Source: Mucilaginibacter cryoferens
GTDB taxonomy: Bacteria > Bacteroidota > Bacteroidia > Sphingobacteriales > Sphingobacteriaceae
Assembly (NCBI RefSeq): GCF_014205845.1
Contig: NZ_JACHCR010000040.1
Coordinates: forward strand, 1-33,743
DNA length: 33,743 nucleotides
Direction: 5' to 3'
In this document: positions 18,301 to 27,146 of the stretch, one piece after another
Numbering within the stretch: position 1 is the first letter of the stretch
Layout: each line of letters starts with the position of its first letter
Program-made: the position numbers and the translations under genes
Notes under the pieces: model-generated
The model's database searches: none
What the model saw: only the letters and a program-made list of their open reading frames with translations
What the model was told of the DNA's origin: nothing

Positions 18301-19209
18301 GCCCGCCTGGGTTAAGGTATAATTACCGGCAGTTACCATAGCCGTTACCGCCTTTGGCGGAATAGCGTAGCTGATTTGCCCGGCCAGGTTATACACATAG
18401 TAAGTATCAAAATTGGGTACAGATACACCTTTAACCGTTTCATCGGCTTGTTGCCTTTTGAGGATGGTACGCCCCGCGAGGTCTGTAAATACGGTAGTTT
18501 TTATACCGTTTTCATCGGTTCCTTCAGTTACCGAAAGCAACCCGGCTGCATAATTGCTGCTTTGCTTTGTACCTGTGGCATCCCAGTTCCAGACAGCATC
18601 GGTGCTGGTATTGGAACGGTAATTGGCCGTTTTCCAGTGATTGGCGCTTACGTTGGGTTGAAAACCCGTACCTACGCTGCCCGCTGCCAGTACCCGCTGC
18701 AAAGGGCTGTTTTCAAAAACCTGCTGTGTAAAGGCATTATCGTCGCCTGCTACCTTGTTGCTACCCCCGGTGTTGCCATGGTAATAATTATATTGGTCTG
18801 TAACCGCGTTAGCCCGGTAGCTGCCGGTAAAGTTGGTAGAATTATCTACATAAGGTAAATAGCCCGTTGTTTGCTGCCCCAGCGCGTTATAAGCTTGTAG
18901 CTGTACAATATCCTTATTATTTACCGGACTGGCCTGTAGCATCACCGTTTGTATTGGCCGGCCAAACCCATCTATATAGGTACGGGTAGACTGGATGTTT
19001 CCCGGCGTAAGACTATTGATCTGGGCATCGCTACTAATTCCCGATACTTTGATAACATCCTGTTGTACAAAGCCCGGCGTTTGTGCAAACACAGGAAGAG
19101 AGGCAAACAAACCTATCAAAGTAACAATGTATTGTATGTTTTTTTTAGCACGCATGGTTTTACGATGTGTTTGGTTTGAGGCTTTTAAAAATGGAGTGTT
19201 TGTTTTCAT
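15376..19209 (-). CDS. RHS/YD-repeat protein (DUF6443 type) with unknown C-terminal region, module 2
   Basis: I take the ATG at 19207-19209 as start because AGGAGG lies 9 nt upstream; a GTG at 19233 would lie within the previous gene, and an ATG at 19155 would give the neatest signal peptide (MRAKKNIQYIVTLIGLFASL, ending VFAQ). With the chosen start it has 1277 residues. It carries the DUF6443-type YIDGFGRPIQTVMLQASP motif and many YD repeats (YDSLGRPITKK, YDNWSRPAAVD, YDEVNRLKAEV). The core ends at YYRNYDAAIGRWMAVDP and YSGNNPIMFNDPMGN. The last about 295 residues (15376 to about 16262) are a Gly/Ser-rich, beta-like region with A+T-richer coding DNA that I cannot assign to a toxin family. 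This region contains two poly-G tracts in the coding strand. Confidence 0.9.
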   Translation of the reverse strand: MKTNTPFLKASNQTHRKTMRAKKNIQYIVTLIGLFASLPVFAQTPGFVQQDVIKVSGISSDAQINSLTPGNIQSTRTYIDGFGRPIQTVMLQASPVNNKDIVQLQAYNALGQQTTGYLPYVDNSTNFTGSYRANAVTDQYNYYHGNTGGSNKVAGDDNAFTQQVFENSPLQRVLAAGSVGTGFQPNVSANHWKTANYRSNTSTDAVWNWDATGTKQSSNYAAGLLSVTEGTDENGIKTTVFTDLAGRTILKRQQADETVKGVSVPNFDTYYVYNLAGQISYAIPPKAVTAMVTAGNYTLTQAGVSELIFSYVYDSLGRPITKKVPGAAAMSIIYDPLNRPVLMQDANLKANNKWNYIKYDVKGRPVSQGIYVDATNTTPTAMQTYVSGLTGYSTTYFESRNTSSADGYYTNSVFPTVAANITPLAYSYYDDYDFNNDNTADYSFNTQGYTTLTATALTRGMVTGVKQKTVGTGITAVWITKVVFYDKNGRQLQVQSNNVLNATVADYNTISADFTGKPTQIKTVKTVPAGATTVLTSFTYDNWSRPAAVDQQYTYNTTASATFHIAKYIYNEMGQLVDKQLGVTSSLPTGLQSVDYRYNIRGQLTSINNSRLTNDGTLNDDGNDIFGMQLQYNVADANITGSTADYTGRISAVKWMSKNTAGTASNERSYYYTYDEVNRLKAEVYAERVAATGAFSTNNGGFDEKGITYDENGNIQALQRSQLSSGTVSSIDNLTYTYDTTSPNRLLTVTDAAPTATKAQGFNQNGAAGSYAYYTSGNLQTDPYKGLSLTYNDLNRTDVVTVSATKSISYVYDASGAMIHKKQTDTGTGGTTTTTDYVDGFVYLNGTLSYLAMPEGRVLYNGGALKPEYVISDNQGNARVSFTDNGSGGISITQENSFYGFGMMLSSSSTTTGANKNLYNGGSEWQNDFSNMPDFYQTYYRNYDAAIGRWMAVDPVPESAESMSTYHYSGNNPIMFNDPMGNLKLAPQDDPYVPPAFAAPGGGSEVDDDMNTIDQTVSTFNSWMQSVNNPQGQNIYHAGDPTNNWDPARGISSDALSQTLNDTKHFAVGIDGRTRYEYNEAVVTGGGGDKIVDFGVVGKFGYINGDGANQGELTHAQQLAKYGQISWGYNVSVSASLVLLGGSIETGTVITDKGWARNYITRYYSPGFSSPSVSHSFFFIYSTDDKNLPVFSDWNGISKGISGSFDFVALGGGLGSNYALWSLGASLAPESLNFTNGSNNGGALNVGSTSWIGAPYRLPGGGASQRYINTMTYMGGY
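15423..15432 (-). repeat. Poly-G (10) tract within the RHS coding strand
   Basis: Ten consecutive G in the coding strand encode part of LPGGGAS near the RHS C-terminus, about 45 bp before the stop. Loss of one G would give LVKDILIL and a stop; gain of one would place TAG immediately after the glycines. The length is in the range seen in phase-variable contingency tracts. Confidence 0.6.
15950..15957 (-). repeat. Poly-G (8) tract within the RHS coding strand
   Basis: Eight consecutive G in the coding strand encode the glycines of VVTGGGGDKIV in the variable C-terminal region. This is a second potential slippage site, about 500 bp upstream of the first. Confidence 0.5.
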
Positions 19210-19211
19210 GT

Positions 19212-22200
19212 TTATTGTCCTCCTCCCGTGCACGCTGCCGTGCTCATTTTAAAACCGGCGCTGGGCTCATACGTCAGATCGGCCGATGCTATGGTGAAAT
19301 CGCCCCCGGTATAAGTAAAACACTGGTAAATGTCATCGCTTGCTGTAAATGTAACTGATTTGTATCCCTGCCCGGTTCCTGAAGTGTAAACCCCTCCTGT
19401 AGGATGAATGACAATAGTATAAACACCAGGAGTAATGGTTACACCGGCAGCTAGCTGGGCGGTTGTAAACGTATAAATAGTATTGGAACCTTGTTTAAAG
19501 GTTACCGTGCCAATGGCACTCCCGGTTGTAGTATTGGTGTAACTTATATTTACCGCCGGTAAGGTCGTTATTGTTACCGTTTGGGTAGAGGATGTACTGC
19601 CATATGTTGAAGATGAAACAGTATGCCTGATGGTATAGGTGCCGTTTGCTGAGTATTGGTGATATATAAGATTATATGGGGCAGCCGTACTATTAAAAGG
19701 GGCAGTTCCGTCTCCAAAATCCCAGGTATATGACAATCCCGAATCATAAATACATACATTATAAGGCATAGATGACGGAATACTCCAGGCATAATAAATA
19801 CCGTGATAACCACTTGAAGGGCCCGATATAACGGGGGCAACAAAGTTTGCCGCATTTGCAGTGCTGGTATAACTTGTCCGGCTCAGCATATTTTTATCCT
19901 GATCAAGCGCATATAGCTGCCTGCCAAATTTATCGTTTACAAAGTAGGCAGCCATACCATTGGTATTGGTAATAGCCGTTTTACTAAAGTTTACGGGGTC
20001 GTAGGCTATTGTATTTACCTCGGCAACATCTGGATAAGCCCAGGCATCATCAATAATAATGCTTTGATTGGCCCAAAAATCCATTTCAAACGTTGGCGTG
20101 GTTATAGTGGCCAGCGGTAGTTTAAACTCGTAATACTGCCAGCCGCTTGGCGTGTTAGTAACGGTTAAAGGTTGTGTTTGCGTAAGCGTGCCGCCGCCGG
20201 TAATAGATACCGAGAGTGTACCCGTTGCTGCTGATTTTATCCATACCGAAAAGATGTAATTTTTTGCGAGTAGATTTTTGTTGATTACTTTATAAATATC
20301 TTCATTACTGGGTAAACTAAGTCCGTACTTCCCGGTCCTGCTGGTAGTTGAATAATTTATAGCGCCTTCTACAATAAAGTTAACATTGGGCAGTTTACTG
20401 TCAAAATCACTAAAAGCAATCTCATCGTAACGGGCGTTGGCTACTGTTGCCACGGGTTTAAAGCTATTGTGATCGGTAAGTATGGTGGATATATGTTTAA
20501 AACCGTCATCTGCAGATTGCAGGTATCCCGAATAATCATAAGCTAGACTATTGCCCACCACCGTATAAGGCCCCGGATAAGAAAAGGCGGTACCGCCACT
20601 TACAGATGATGGCGTAAAAGTTCCGCCGGCAGGAGCTACAAATTTCAGTTGTTGCGATGGCAGAGTGAGGTTATAGCCAGACGAGGTGAATACAGCAAAT
20701 TTAGTAAGTGAAGCATTTACGGTTTTGGCGGTGCCGCCGGATGGCGTTACCTGCGTATAACTTTCTACCGGAGCATTAACATTAGCCGTCTGCAGGTTTA
20801 ACAATGCCTGGGTCATACCATCGCCACCCGATGTAATAGTATAATCTTTTACATATTTAATATTGGTAGTAATCGTACTGCCATCACTGTTGGTCCCAGT
20901 TTGCTGAGTTAACTGCTTATGTGCAGCGCCGCCATAAGTATAATTAACCGTACTTGCCTGGCTCAATGAAGTAGAATTATGATCATACTGTTTAGTAACT
21001 GCCTGGATAAGCAACGGTGTTGCTGTAGTATAAATGGAATACTTACCATAGGCCTTTTCACTCGCGGTATTTGCCGCGTAGGTAAACCCTGTAACGGTAA
21101 CAGGCGTTTGCGGTGTTTGATAGGTATACACAGTTTCACTTACCTCATTGTTGCTGTCATCATAATTTTTAACGGAGGCTAAAGTTCCGCGTTCGAATTC
21201 GTAATTGATATTGGGCAAAAACGGGTAACTGTTGCTATTATTGGTTAAGAAGCCAATTGCTGATGTGGTAGGCGAGCCTGTATAATTTATGGTGGGAGCC
21301 CACGCCGGGTAGCCGGCTGGGGCGCTGGTATCCAAAAAGGTTACCGGTATATTATTAGTGTATACGGTATAGCCCTTTCCAACCTGTGCTTCCTTAACCG
21401 TTCCGTAAACTATCGAGTGGTCTTCTACAGACAAATCCCGCCAGCTGATAACGGTCGATTTACGCCATTTTGTAGAATCGGCCTCGGCACTGGTATAGGT
21501 TTGGGTAAATGCAAACTTTGGCGACGAAATTGGTTTTCCTGTAGATGTGCCTGTCGCGTCGGTATAAGTATAATTTTGTGTAACGGCATTTGCAGTTATG
21601 CCATCATTACTGGTGATCTGCTTAACCCTTAGCCCACTGCCCGTTACCACATAACCGGTAACACTGTCGTAATAATCATTCGTTTCATACACCAGGTTTG
21701 TATAGCCACCTGTAGCATACGTTATCTGATTAAGCGTACCAATCCCTGTATAATTAGAAATTGCAGATCTTACGCCCGTAGACCGGATTAAATAGGGGTA
21801 AATGGTCAAATTTGGAGGATTATCATCTGTCATATTGTGATATCGTTCGTAAGCGGCGTTACCTGGATTGATGTAAATATTAGGGCGCAACGAATTATTA
21901 TAGTTAGCGCCATTATAGTATCCCCATAAGTCCAGTGCTAATGTTGTCGTGTCAGGCAGGTTTTGAGGGGCGTTGTATGCAAAAGAATAGTTTACCGGTG
22001 TGTTGCAGTCATTATCGTTAATATTTGTTAAAAAGTACCGTGTTAAAGCCACACCGCCCGGTGCCGTGATGCCCGAGTAGCTAAAGTTGAATAGCCTGCC
22101 GTAACCGTTAATACTATATATATAATCCTTACCGGTCTGATAATTAGTATAATAGTTGAATGAAAAAGCGTTCACCGGCGATCCTGTTCCGTTTCCTTCC

Positions 22201-23108
22201 TGAGAAGTAATGGTTGAGATCAATAATGGTATGTTATTACCCGATGCCGTATATAAGTCGGTTGCATTTGTAGTCCCGTTTAAATAAACCTGCAGTTTAT
22301 TAGAATACCACTTTTTTGTACCTGCCCTGTAATTAATATTGATCGCGTTATTATAAATATCTTTTATCTGTGTTAAATCCCATGCGCTGGTGTAAGTAAT
22401 ACCATTTTGGTATTGCTTAAAATCGGTATCGAACCATAACGGCGACGTTCCTGTTGCTTTTTTTATGGCCACTTCCAGTGCCGAAAAGATATAAGAAGTA
22501 CCCTGATCATTTGTAACCGTAAAAGAAGTGATGCCTGCTGATGTTGAGGTGTAAGTGATTTTTACATCCTGGTAAGGTATGGTTCTGATGGCATGGTCGT
22601 TACCAAATACAAATTGCAGGGAAAGTCCGGGTCCACTCACATTAAAAATATCTGGCTCCGTATCAGAAAGGTCTCCAAAATTACTGCTGATGCTGTTAAC
22701 ATCTGTTTGCACATTCGCCTGTACAGGAGTACCGCCTGTATTTGCCAATGTTAAACTATTGATCTTGGTGCCGTTGGTATTGTTTAACCAGCCAAGCCGG
22801 CCGGCAGATGAATTATCTGTGGAAATATCATCGGGCAGCCCGCGTACCTGCCTTGTCACCGCTCCACCTGCACTTATATTCCACCCAACACCGGCACTAC
22901 CTTCCACATCAGTGGGACGTACACCTTTGGCTGAATACTGTACACCAACAGGCAGAGAAACGTGCCCAACAGCAACGGTATACAAGGGGATATTGACGTA
23001 TGCTGCTCCGGTTGTTTTATCTACGCTTACCACGTTCCCCTGGGCAAGGGATAATTGAGTGGAAATAATAATGCAAAAAAATAAAAAAGCAGGAAAAGTT
23101 TTTTTCAT
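19212..23108 (-). CDS. SpvB/TcB-like large secreted protein with PKD domain, module 2
   Basis: The protein has 1298 residues with a signal peptide (MKKTFPAFLFFCIIISTQLS, ending LAQ). Its N-terminal region (GAAYVNIPLYTVAVGHVSLP, VGVQYSAKGVRPTD, AGVGWNISAGGAVTRQVRGL) parallels the module 1 protein at 3026-6562. A degenerate YD-like stretch (FVNDKFGRQLYALDQDKNML) is followed by a PKD domain (about 1085-1175, motif YTWDFGDG with YSANGTYTIRHTV) and a further beta domain ending in GGGQ. The PKD domain and tail are absent from module 1. The end of the gene encodes the AGGAGG that probably serves the next gene, so the pair is translationally linked. Its start lies 340 bp after the end of the gsp operon on the same strand. 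Confidence 0.88.
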   Translation of the reverse strand: MKKTFPAFLFFCIIISTQLSLAQGNVVSVDKTTGAAYVNIPLYTVAVGHVSLPVGVQYSAKGVRPTDVEGSAGVGWNISAGGAVTRQVRGLPDDISTDNSSAGRLGWLNNTNGTKINSLTLANTGGTPVQANVQTDVNSISSNFGDLSDTEPDIFNVSGPGLSLQFVFGNDHAIRTIPYQDVKITYTSTSAGITSFTVTNDQGTSYIFSALEVAIKKATGTSPLWFDTDFKQYQNGITYTSAWDLTQIKDIYNNAININYRAGTKKWYSNKLQVYLNGTTNATDLYTASGNNIPLLISTITSQEGNGTGSPVNAFSFNYYTNYQTGKDYIYSINGYGRLFNFSYSGITAPGGVALTRYFLTNINDNDCNTPVNYSFAYNAPQNLPDTTTLALDLWGYYNGANYNNSLRPNIYINPGNAAYERYHNMTDDNPPNLTIYPYLIRSTGVRSAISNYTGIGTLNQITYATGGYTNLVYETNDYYDSVTGYVVTGSGLRVKQITSNDGITANAVTQNYTYTDATGTSTGKPISSPKFAFTQTYTSAEADSTKWRKSTVISWRDLSVEDHSIVYGTVKEAQVGKGYTVYTNNIPVTFLDTSAPAGYPAWAPTINYTGSPTTSAIGFLTNNSNSYPFLPNINYEFERGTLASVKNYDDSNNEVSETVYTYQTPQTPVTVTGFTYAANTASEKAYGKYSIYTTATPLLIQAVTKQYDHNSTSLSQASTVNYTYGGAAHKQLTQQTGTNSDGSTITTNIKYVKDYTITSGGDGMTQALLNLQTANVNAPVESYTQVTPSGGTAKTVNASLTKFAVFTSSGYNLTLPSQQLKFVAPAGGTFTPSSVSGGTAFSYPGPYTVVGNSLAYDYSGYLQSADDGFKHISTILTDHNSFKPVATVANARYDEIAFSDFDSKLPNVNFIVEGAINYSTTSRTGKYGLSLPSNEDIYKVINKNLLAKNYIFSVWIKSAATGTLSVSITGGGTLTQTQPLTVTNTPSGWQYYEFKLPLATITTPTFEMDFWANQSIIIDDAWAYPDVAEVNTIAYDPVNFSKTAITNTNGMAAYFVNDKFGRQLYALDQDKNMLSRTSYTSTANAANFVAPVISGPSSGYHGIYYAWSIPSSMPYNVCIYDSGLSYTWDFGDGTAPFNSTAAPYNLIYHQYSANGTYTIRHTVSSSTYGSTSSTQTVTITTLPAVNISYTNTTTGSAIGTVTFKQGSNTIYTFTTAQLAAGVTITPGVYTIVIHPTGGVYTSGTGQGYKSVTFTASDDIYQCFTYTGGDFTIASADLTYEPSAGFKMSTAACTGGGQ

Positions 23109-23447
23109 AAAAACGGTGAATGGTTAGGTTAATACAAATCCATATCGGCACCAGGCCAAAGGGAGTAATCAATTATGATGATATATAAAATGGGGTCGTT
23201 GCTGACCTCAAAAGAGAAAATCTCTGTTTAGAGATTTTAAAGTGGGTTTCATTTGGATGCAGGTTATAAGAGTTAATAAAGTTACAGGTTAAGTTACAAG
23301 CTTCTCTTTTAGAATTGCTTACAGCTAAAATATCAGTCAATGATGAAGAAATTATGAAGAAAACTAATTGATTAAAATAAATTTAATTTAAACGAATCTG
23401 CAAAATTTCTTTACGTGGCCCTTGATAAAAATACATTGATCGCTTAT
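23109..23447. other. Spacer between gsp operon and RHS module 2
   Basis: This 339-bp A+T-rich region lies between two co-directional units and contains a perfect hairpin (23217-23238). No coding frame is seen. It should hold the promoter of RHS module 2 unless transcription reads through from the gsp operon. Confidence 0.55.
23217..23238. repeat. Perfect inverted repeat, possible weak terminator
   Basis: AAAATCTCT and AGAGATTTT form a 9-bp stem with a 4-nt loop (GTTT). On the minus strand a short pyrimidine-rich CTCTTTT follows, so it could be a weak terminator for the gsp operon or a regulatory hairpin before RHS module 2. Confidence 0.4.
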
Positions 23448-23981
23448 TTACCCCCTTGTAGTCGACAATTCCAGGTAAACCTGCAGCGTAAGCCGCTTAT
23501 CATTTTCAACACCCGAACCTGGGGTTATCAGCTTAAAATCGACAGACCTGATCATACCGATTGCTTCTTGCGTATGCAGCTGGTCTAAAAACTTACTCAG
23601 ATCAACATAGCTTCCCTCGAAGTTTAATTTTTGGATCATAAACTTACCAGTATGGTAAAAAGCGTCCCGGGCGGGTACTTCTATCAGTCGTACATTTTGC
23701 TTTTGAGCCAACACGGTTACGGTGCTGATAATATTACTACGCAGCAAACTGGTATCTGCCTTGTAAAGGTCGAGGATCTTATCCAGGTTCCGGCCTTTTC
23801 GCTCCAGGTAATCGGGCTGGTAATCCAGGTTGCCTGCTTTGGTTAACTGATTGGTCAACTGCCGATGCATTTGCCAGGCCTGTACCGCTTTTTTGAACGA
23901 CAGCTGGTAGCTAATGAGCAAGAGCACCACGATGCCCCCTATCAGCAGGTATTCCTTTTTTATCGGCAGATCTTTCAACAT
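23448..23981 (-). CDS. GspM/PilO-like inner-membrane secretion protein
   Basis: The protein has 177 residues: short cytoplasmic N-terminus, one membrane segment (about 11-29), a helical stretch likely to form a coiled coil (about 30-75), then an alpha/beta domain with 'NVRLIEVPARDAFYHTGKFM' and 'LNFEGSYVDLSKFLDQLHTQ'. The last phrase is the PilO/GspM pattern (G.Y..l..Fl..L), and the size fits. GspM/PilO dimerises with GspL/PilN to support the GspE ATPase. The start codon follows the GspL-like stop by one base. It is the last gene of the minus-strand gsp operon. Confidence 0.8.
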   Translation of the reverse strand: MLKDLPIKKEYLLIGGIVVLLLISYQLSFKKAVQAWQMHRQLTNQLTKAGNLDYQPDYLERKGRNLDKILDLYKADTSLLRSNIISTVTVLAQKQNVRLIEVPARDAFYHTGKFMIQKLNFEGSYVDLSKFLDQLHTQEAIGMIRSVDFKLITPGSGVENDKRLTLQVYLELSTTRG

Positions 23982-23982
23982 A

Positions 23983-25194
23983 TCAATAGTTAACGATGAT
24001 GGTAAATTTCCCGGTATTAAGTTCGGTACTATAATTATAATTCTCCAGCTGGGCGTTCTTTACCCATTTCAAGGTTTTGATCCGGGCTATCCATTCATTT
24101 ACCGCAATTACCTGCTCCGAGCTTCCTGCCATCCTGATCCGGCGGCCGAGGAATTTCAACTCCTGCCCGCTGCGGTTGTTGCGCTCATCTACCGGGTTAA
24201 CGGCTATATCCTTCATCGTGATCTCGCCGGGCATCAATGCTGCAACCTGATCGATCAGCCTGGCTTTGTTCGCCCCGCCGTCCCAACCCAGGTCGGCCAG
24301 CAAATCCTCCTTTTCTTTGATCCGGTCTGTTAAAGCCTGCATATCGCTGGTACTGCTTGCCGTAAGGCTTACCTTATCATTCAGCTTCAGGTTCTCTGCA
24401 TTTAACCAGGAAAGCACCACAAAATTAACCAGCAACAGGATAAAAAACACGCCAAGCGCCAAAGCGGCGTTCACCTTTAGCTTCCTGGTGGCGGTTACCT
24501 CACTAAACCTGGTATCCAGCAGATCAACCGCCGCGCTTACCAATTCCAGTTTGGCTGCCAATACCAATTGAAAGGCCGCCGCGTAAGAAACCAGCAGCTT
24601 TTGGTCGATCACTTCCGACCCCAGCTTTAACGTGAATGGCGCGGTGAATGCACTGTCGAAAGTTACACCCGTCCAATTATCCTTTTCGTCGCGGCTGATC
24701 TTGTTGCCGTTAAATAGTACTTCGCCTTCGTAAACATTAAGCTGGTTTAAAACCTGTGCAACCGGAAACGGCCCCAGGCTCAGCATCAATACCGTAAATC
24801 CCTGCTCCCGCAAAATATTGATCCAATGATCAGCTACCGCTTTCCGGATCAATGCCAAAAACAATACTTCACCAGATGTAAACCGCTGCACATAAAAATC
24901 CTCCGGGTTAATGCCGGGGATGAGTTTGGAGATATCTTCCTGCTGATCCTGCGCCGAAACACTGATCTGCCGGAACAAAACTTCTTTACCCGAAAGATTG
25001 AGCGCAACGGGGTTCTTGGTATTCAGGCGTTCGGGCAGATTGGCTATAGCCTCCAGGCCAACCACCTTCTTTTCAATGGTGAGTTGTTTATGGTCTGTTG
25101 CTACCCCGCAACAGCTAAGCTCATAGGAGCCGTCCTTCCGGAGGTCTACCGTAATACCTGTCGCCTCCCCTATGCCATAATACTGCGCTAACAT
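23983..25194 (-). CDS. GspL-like protein (PilM-like plus PilN-like)
   Basis: The protein has 403 residues. The N-terminal about 240 form a cytoplasmic domain with an actin-like/PilM flavour (early YYGIGEATGITVDL, later LVSYAAAFQLVLAAKLE). One membrane segment at about 243-263 is followed by a coiled-coil stretch (LNDKVSLTASSTSDMQALTD) and a periplasmic ferredoxin-like PilN domain (MPGEITMKDIAVNP ... IRMAGSSEQVIAVNEWIARI). This is the GspL plan, equivalent to PilM fused to PilN. The nucleotide-binding motifs of true PilM are not evident, as is usual in GspL. It lies between the secretin gene (9-bp gap) and the GspM-like gene (1-bp gap). Confidence 0.8.
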   Translation of the reverse strand: MLAQYYGIGEATGITVDLRKDGSYELSCCGVATDHKQLTIEKKVVGLEAIANLPERLNTKNPVALNLSGKEVLFRQISVSAQDQQEDISKLIPGINPEDFYVQRFTSGEVLFLALIRKAVADHWINILREQGFTVLMLSLGPFPVAQVLNQLNVYEGEVLFNGNKISRDEKDNWTGVTFDSAFTAPFTLKLGSEVIDQKLLVSYAAAFQLVLAAKLELVSAAVDLLDTRFSEVTATRKLKVNAALALGVFFILLLVNFVVLSWLNAENLKLNDKVSLTASSTSDMQALTDRIKEKEDLLADLGWDGGANKARLIDQVAALMPGEITMKDIAVNPVDERNNRSGQELKFLGRRIRMAGSSEQVIAVNEWIARIKTLKWVKNAQLENYNYSTELNTGKFTIIVNY

Positions 25195-25203
25195 ATCTTT
25201 TGA

Positions 25204-27138
25204 TTAACGGATGATGGTTGACTTGATGAATAATACCGTAACTACCTTCGAATTTGTTTTACTACGGCTGCTGAAGATCCATTTTAAAATAGGTATCCGG
25301 GAAAGAATAGGTACTCCCGAGCCGCTGTCGTCACTTTCTGTACGCTCCAGGCCGCCCAGTACAATCGTATCCTCATTGTGTACCCGAAGGCTGGTTTCAA
25401 ACTTACTGATCGCCTGCGGCGGAGGTGAGCCATCCGTAGGGATCGCGGTAAAATCGGATATGTTCACTTTGATCCCCAGGGTAACCTGGTCGTCACCGGA
25501 TACTACCGGTTTAATGGCGATGGACAAGTCAGCGTTAACCTCCTGGTAAACATTGGTAAATATGGATTGTGCACTCTGAATAGAGGGGATCACATTCTGC
25601 GTGGTGTTTTTATAATAACGCTTGCTCCCGATACTCAAAGTAGCCGAGTGCCCGTTCAGCGCGGTTAACTTAGGAACCGAGCGCACATCAATATTATTAT
25701 TGGCCTCCAAAGCCTGTAAGCGCACATAAAAGTTGGGCACTACATGCCCTAAGTTAAGCGAGGTAAGTTTGCCTACGCTATTCAAAAAGTCATTTACACC
25801 TTTGGTTCCAAAGGTATAATCAATGCCAGGCAATATCGTGCCACCCATTTTTGCGCTATCGGAAACTCCGGCAGATATACCCGTGGAAATCGTGCGACTT
25901 TTGTGTACGTCGATCATGGTCACTTCGATGAGTACCACTGGTACCAATACATCCAGTTGTTTTACAAACCCCTCTACTTCATCGATCTGGGCGCCCGAAC
26001 CGGAAAGCAGAAGCGTATTTTGTTCCCGAAACTCCTTGATCTCAATACCCCTCTTCCAATCGACGGGAATCATTGTCAGCACGGTATCAATTGACCGATT
26101 TTGTAAATGAATAGCGCGGAAAGTGCGCAGGCCTTCCAGCTTCCGGTCGCCAATCACGTAAATGCCGTTCTCTGCATGAAAAGTATATTCGGTACTTTTA
26201 AATAACAGGCTCATCAGGGCATCGTAACTTACATCATTAACGTGCAAGGTGATTGTACCTTTGATATCAGAGTAGATAGAATAATTTTTACCGGTTTCCT
26301 GTGAGGCCTGTTTAACGAGGTCGATGATCGGCGAATTAACAGCGTCTACAGAGATCAGCTTTTGCCCGTTAACAACCCGCACAAACAACCCGTTCGCCCC
26401 GCCTGCGCCCTGCGGCCCGGGATTACGGAAGGTTTTGCGGACAGAGGTATTTTTATCACCGTTCACATAAACCTCCTCATTTTCATCCAGGGGTTGAAAA
26501 AGATAGAAATCATCGGCCGTATGCACCATTTTTATTTCGTTGACATAGGCCAATTTATTCAGGGCCGCATCAAAAACAGCGTCAGCGATGAAGGCGGTTA
26601 CCATTTTATTCTGGAGTGTACCGGGTATAACCACGTTTTTGCCCGATACCTGCGTTATCTTCCGGGCTACGGCCGCAAGGCTATCATTATTCAGGGACAG
26701 CGATAGCTTATTTCCGGCTGCGTTGTATTTCACACCAATTTCTTTAGGAGGTGGCTTCAGAAATTGGTTAGGATCTCTGTACGGTGTGATACTAATGATA
26801 GAACCGACAGTGGTGATATCCAGATTATACTTCTGGGCCAGCAGCACCAGTATATTAGCCGCGGTAACCCCCGAAAAAGTATCAGATATGGTAAAATTCA
26901 TCCCCTGATCCGAACTGATACTTAACCCGTTGGAGCGGGCGATAGCATTCAGATATTCGTGTACAGATACCCCTGTAACCAGGAGTTGTACTTTCTGGTT
27001 TAGACCGGGCACATCCGCAGATAGTTCATCCAGTTTTTGCCTGATTACCTGTATCCTGTCCTGTTGCTGGGCAAACACCCTCAGCGAACCGGCACACAAA
27101 CACCAACAAAAAAGAATACAAGTAAATTTTTTAAACAT
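25204..27138 (-). CDS. gspD: Outer-membrane secretin GspD/PilQ
   Basis: The protein has 644 residues with a signal peptide (MFKKFTCILFCWCLCAGSLR, ending VFAQ). An STN-like N0 domain follows (about 52-112, VSVHEYLNAIARSNGLSISS ... LLAQKYNLDI). A second similar unit lies at about 290-350 (YSIYSDIKGTITLHVNDVSY). The C-terminal secretin barrel domain (about 390-644) shows VPVVLIEVTMIDVHKSRTIS, VPKLTALNGHSATLSIGSK, TIVLGGLERTESDDSGSGVP and ILSRIPILKWIFSSR, all secretin hallmarks. It is the outer-membrane channel of the machine. It is shorter than GspD of Proteobacteria and closer in layout to a compact PilQ/GspD. It sits 8 bp behind the ATPase gene. Confidence 0.93.
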   Translation of the reverse strand: MFKKFTCILFCWCLCAGSLRVFAQQQDRIQVIRQKLDELSADVPGLNQKVQLLVTGVSVHEYLNAIARSNGLSISSDQGMNFTISDTFSGVTAANILVLLAQKYNLDITTVGSIISITPYRDPNQFLKPPPKEIGVKYNAAGNKLSLSLNNDSLAAVARKITQVSGKNVVIPGTLQNKMVTAFIADAVFDAALNKLAYVNEIKMVHTADDFYLFQPLDENEEVYVNGDKNTSVRKTFRNPGPQGAGGANGLFVRVVNGQKLISVDAVNSPIIDLVKQASQETGKNYSIYSDIKGTITLHVNDVSYDALMSLLFKSTEYTFHAENGIYVIGDRKLEGLRTFRAIHLQNRSIDTVLTMIPVDWKRGIEIKEFREQNTLLLSGSGAQIDEVEGFVKQLDVLVPVVLIEVTMIDVHKSRTISTGISAGVSDSAKMGGTILPGIDYTFGTKGVNDFLNSVGKLTSLNLGHVVPNFYVRLQALEANNNIDVRSVPKLTALNGHSATLSIGSKRYYKNTTQNVIPSIQSAQSIFTNVYQEVNADLSIAIKPVVSGDDQVTLGIKVNISDFTAIPTDGSPPPQAISKFETSLRVHNEDTIVLGGLERTESDDSGSGVPILSRIPILKWIFSSRSKTNSKVVTVLFIKSTIIR

Positions 27139-27146
27139 AAAAACCT

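Noticed and set aside
15376..23108. Export of the RHS proteins by T6SS or T9SS
   Set aside because: No PAAR or VgrG-like domain and no T9SS C-terminal sorting domain are visible; the N-termini carry Sec-type signals.
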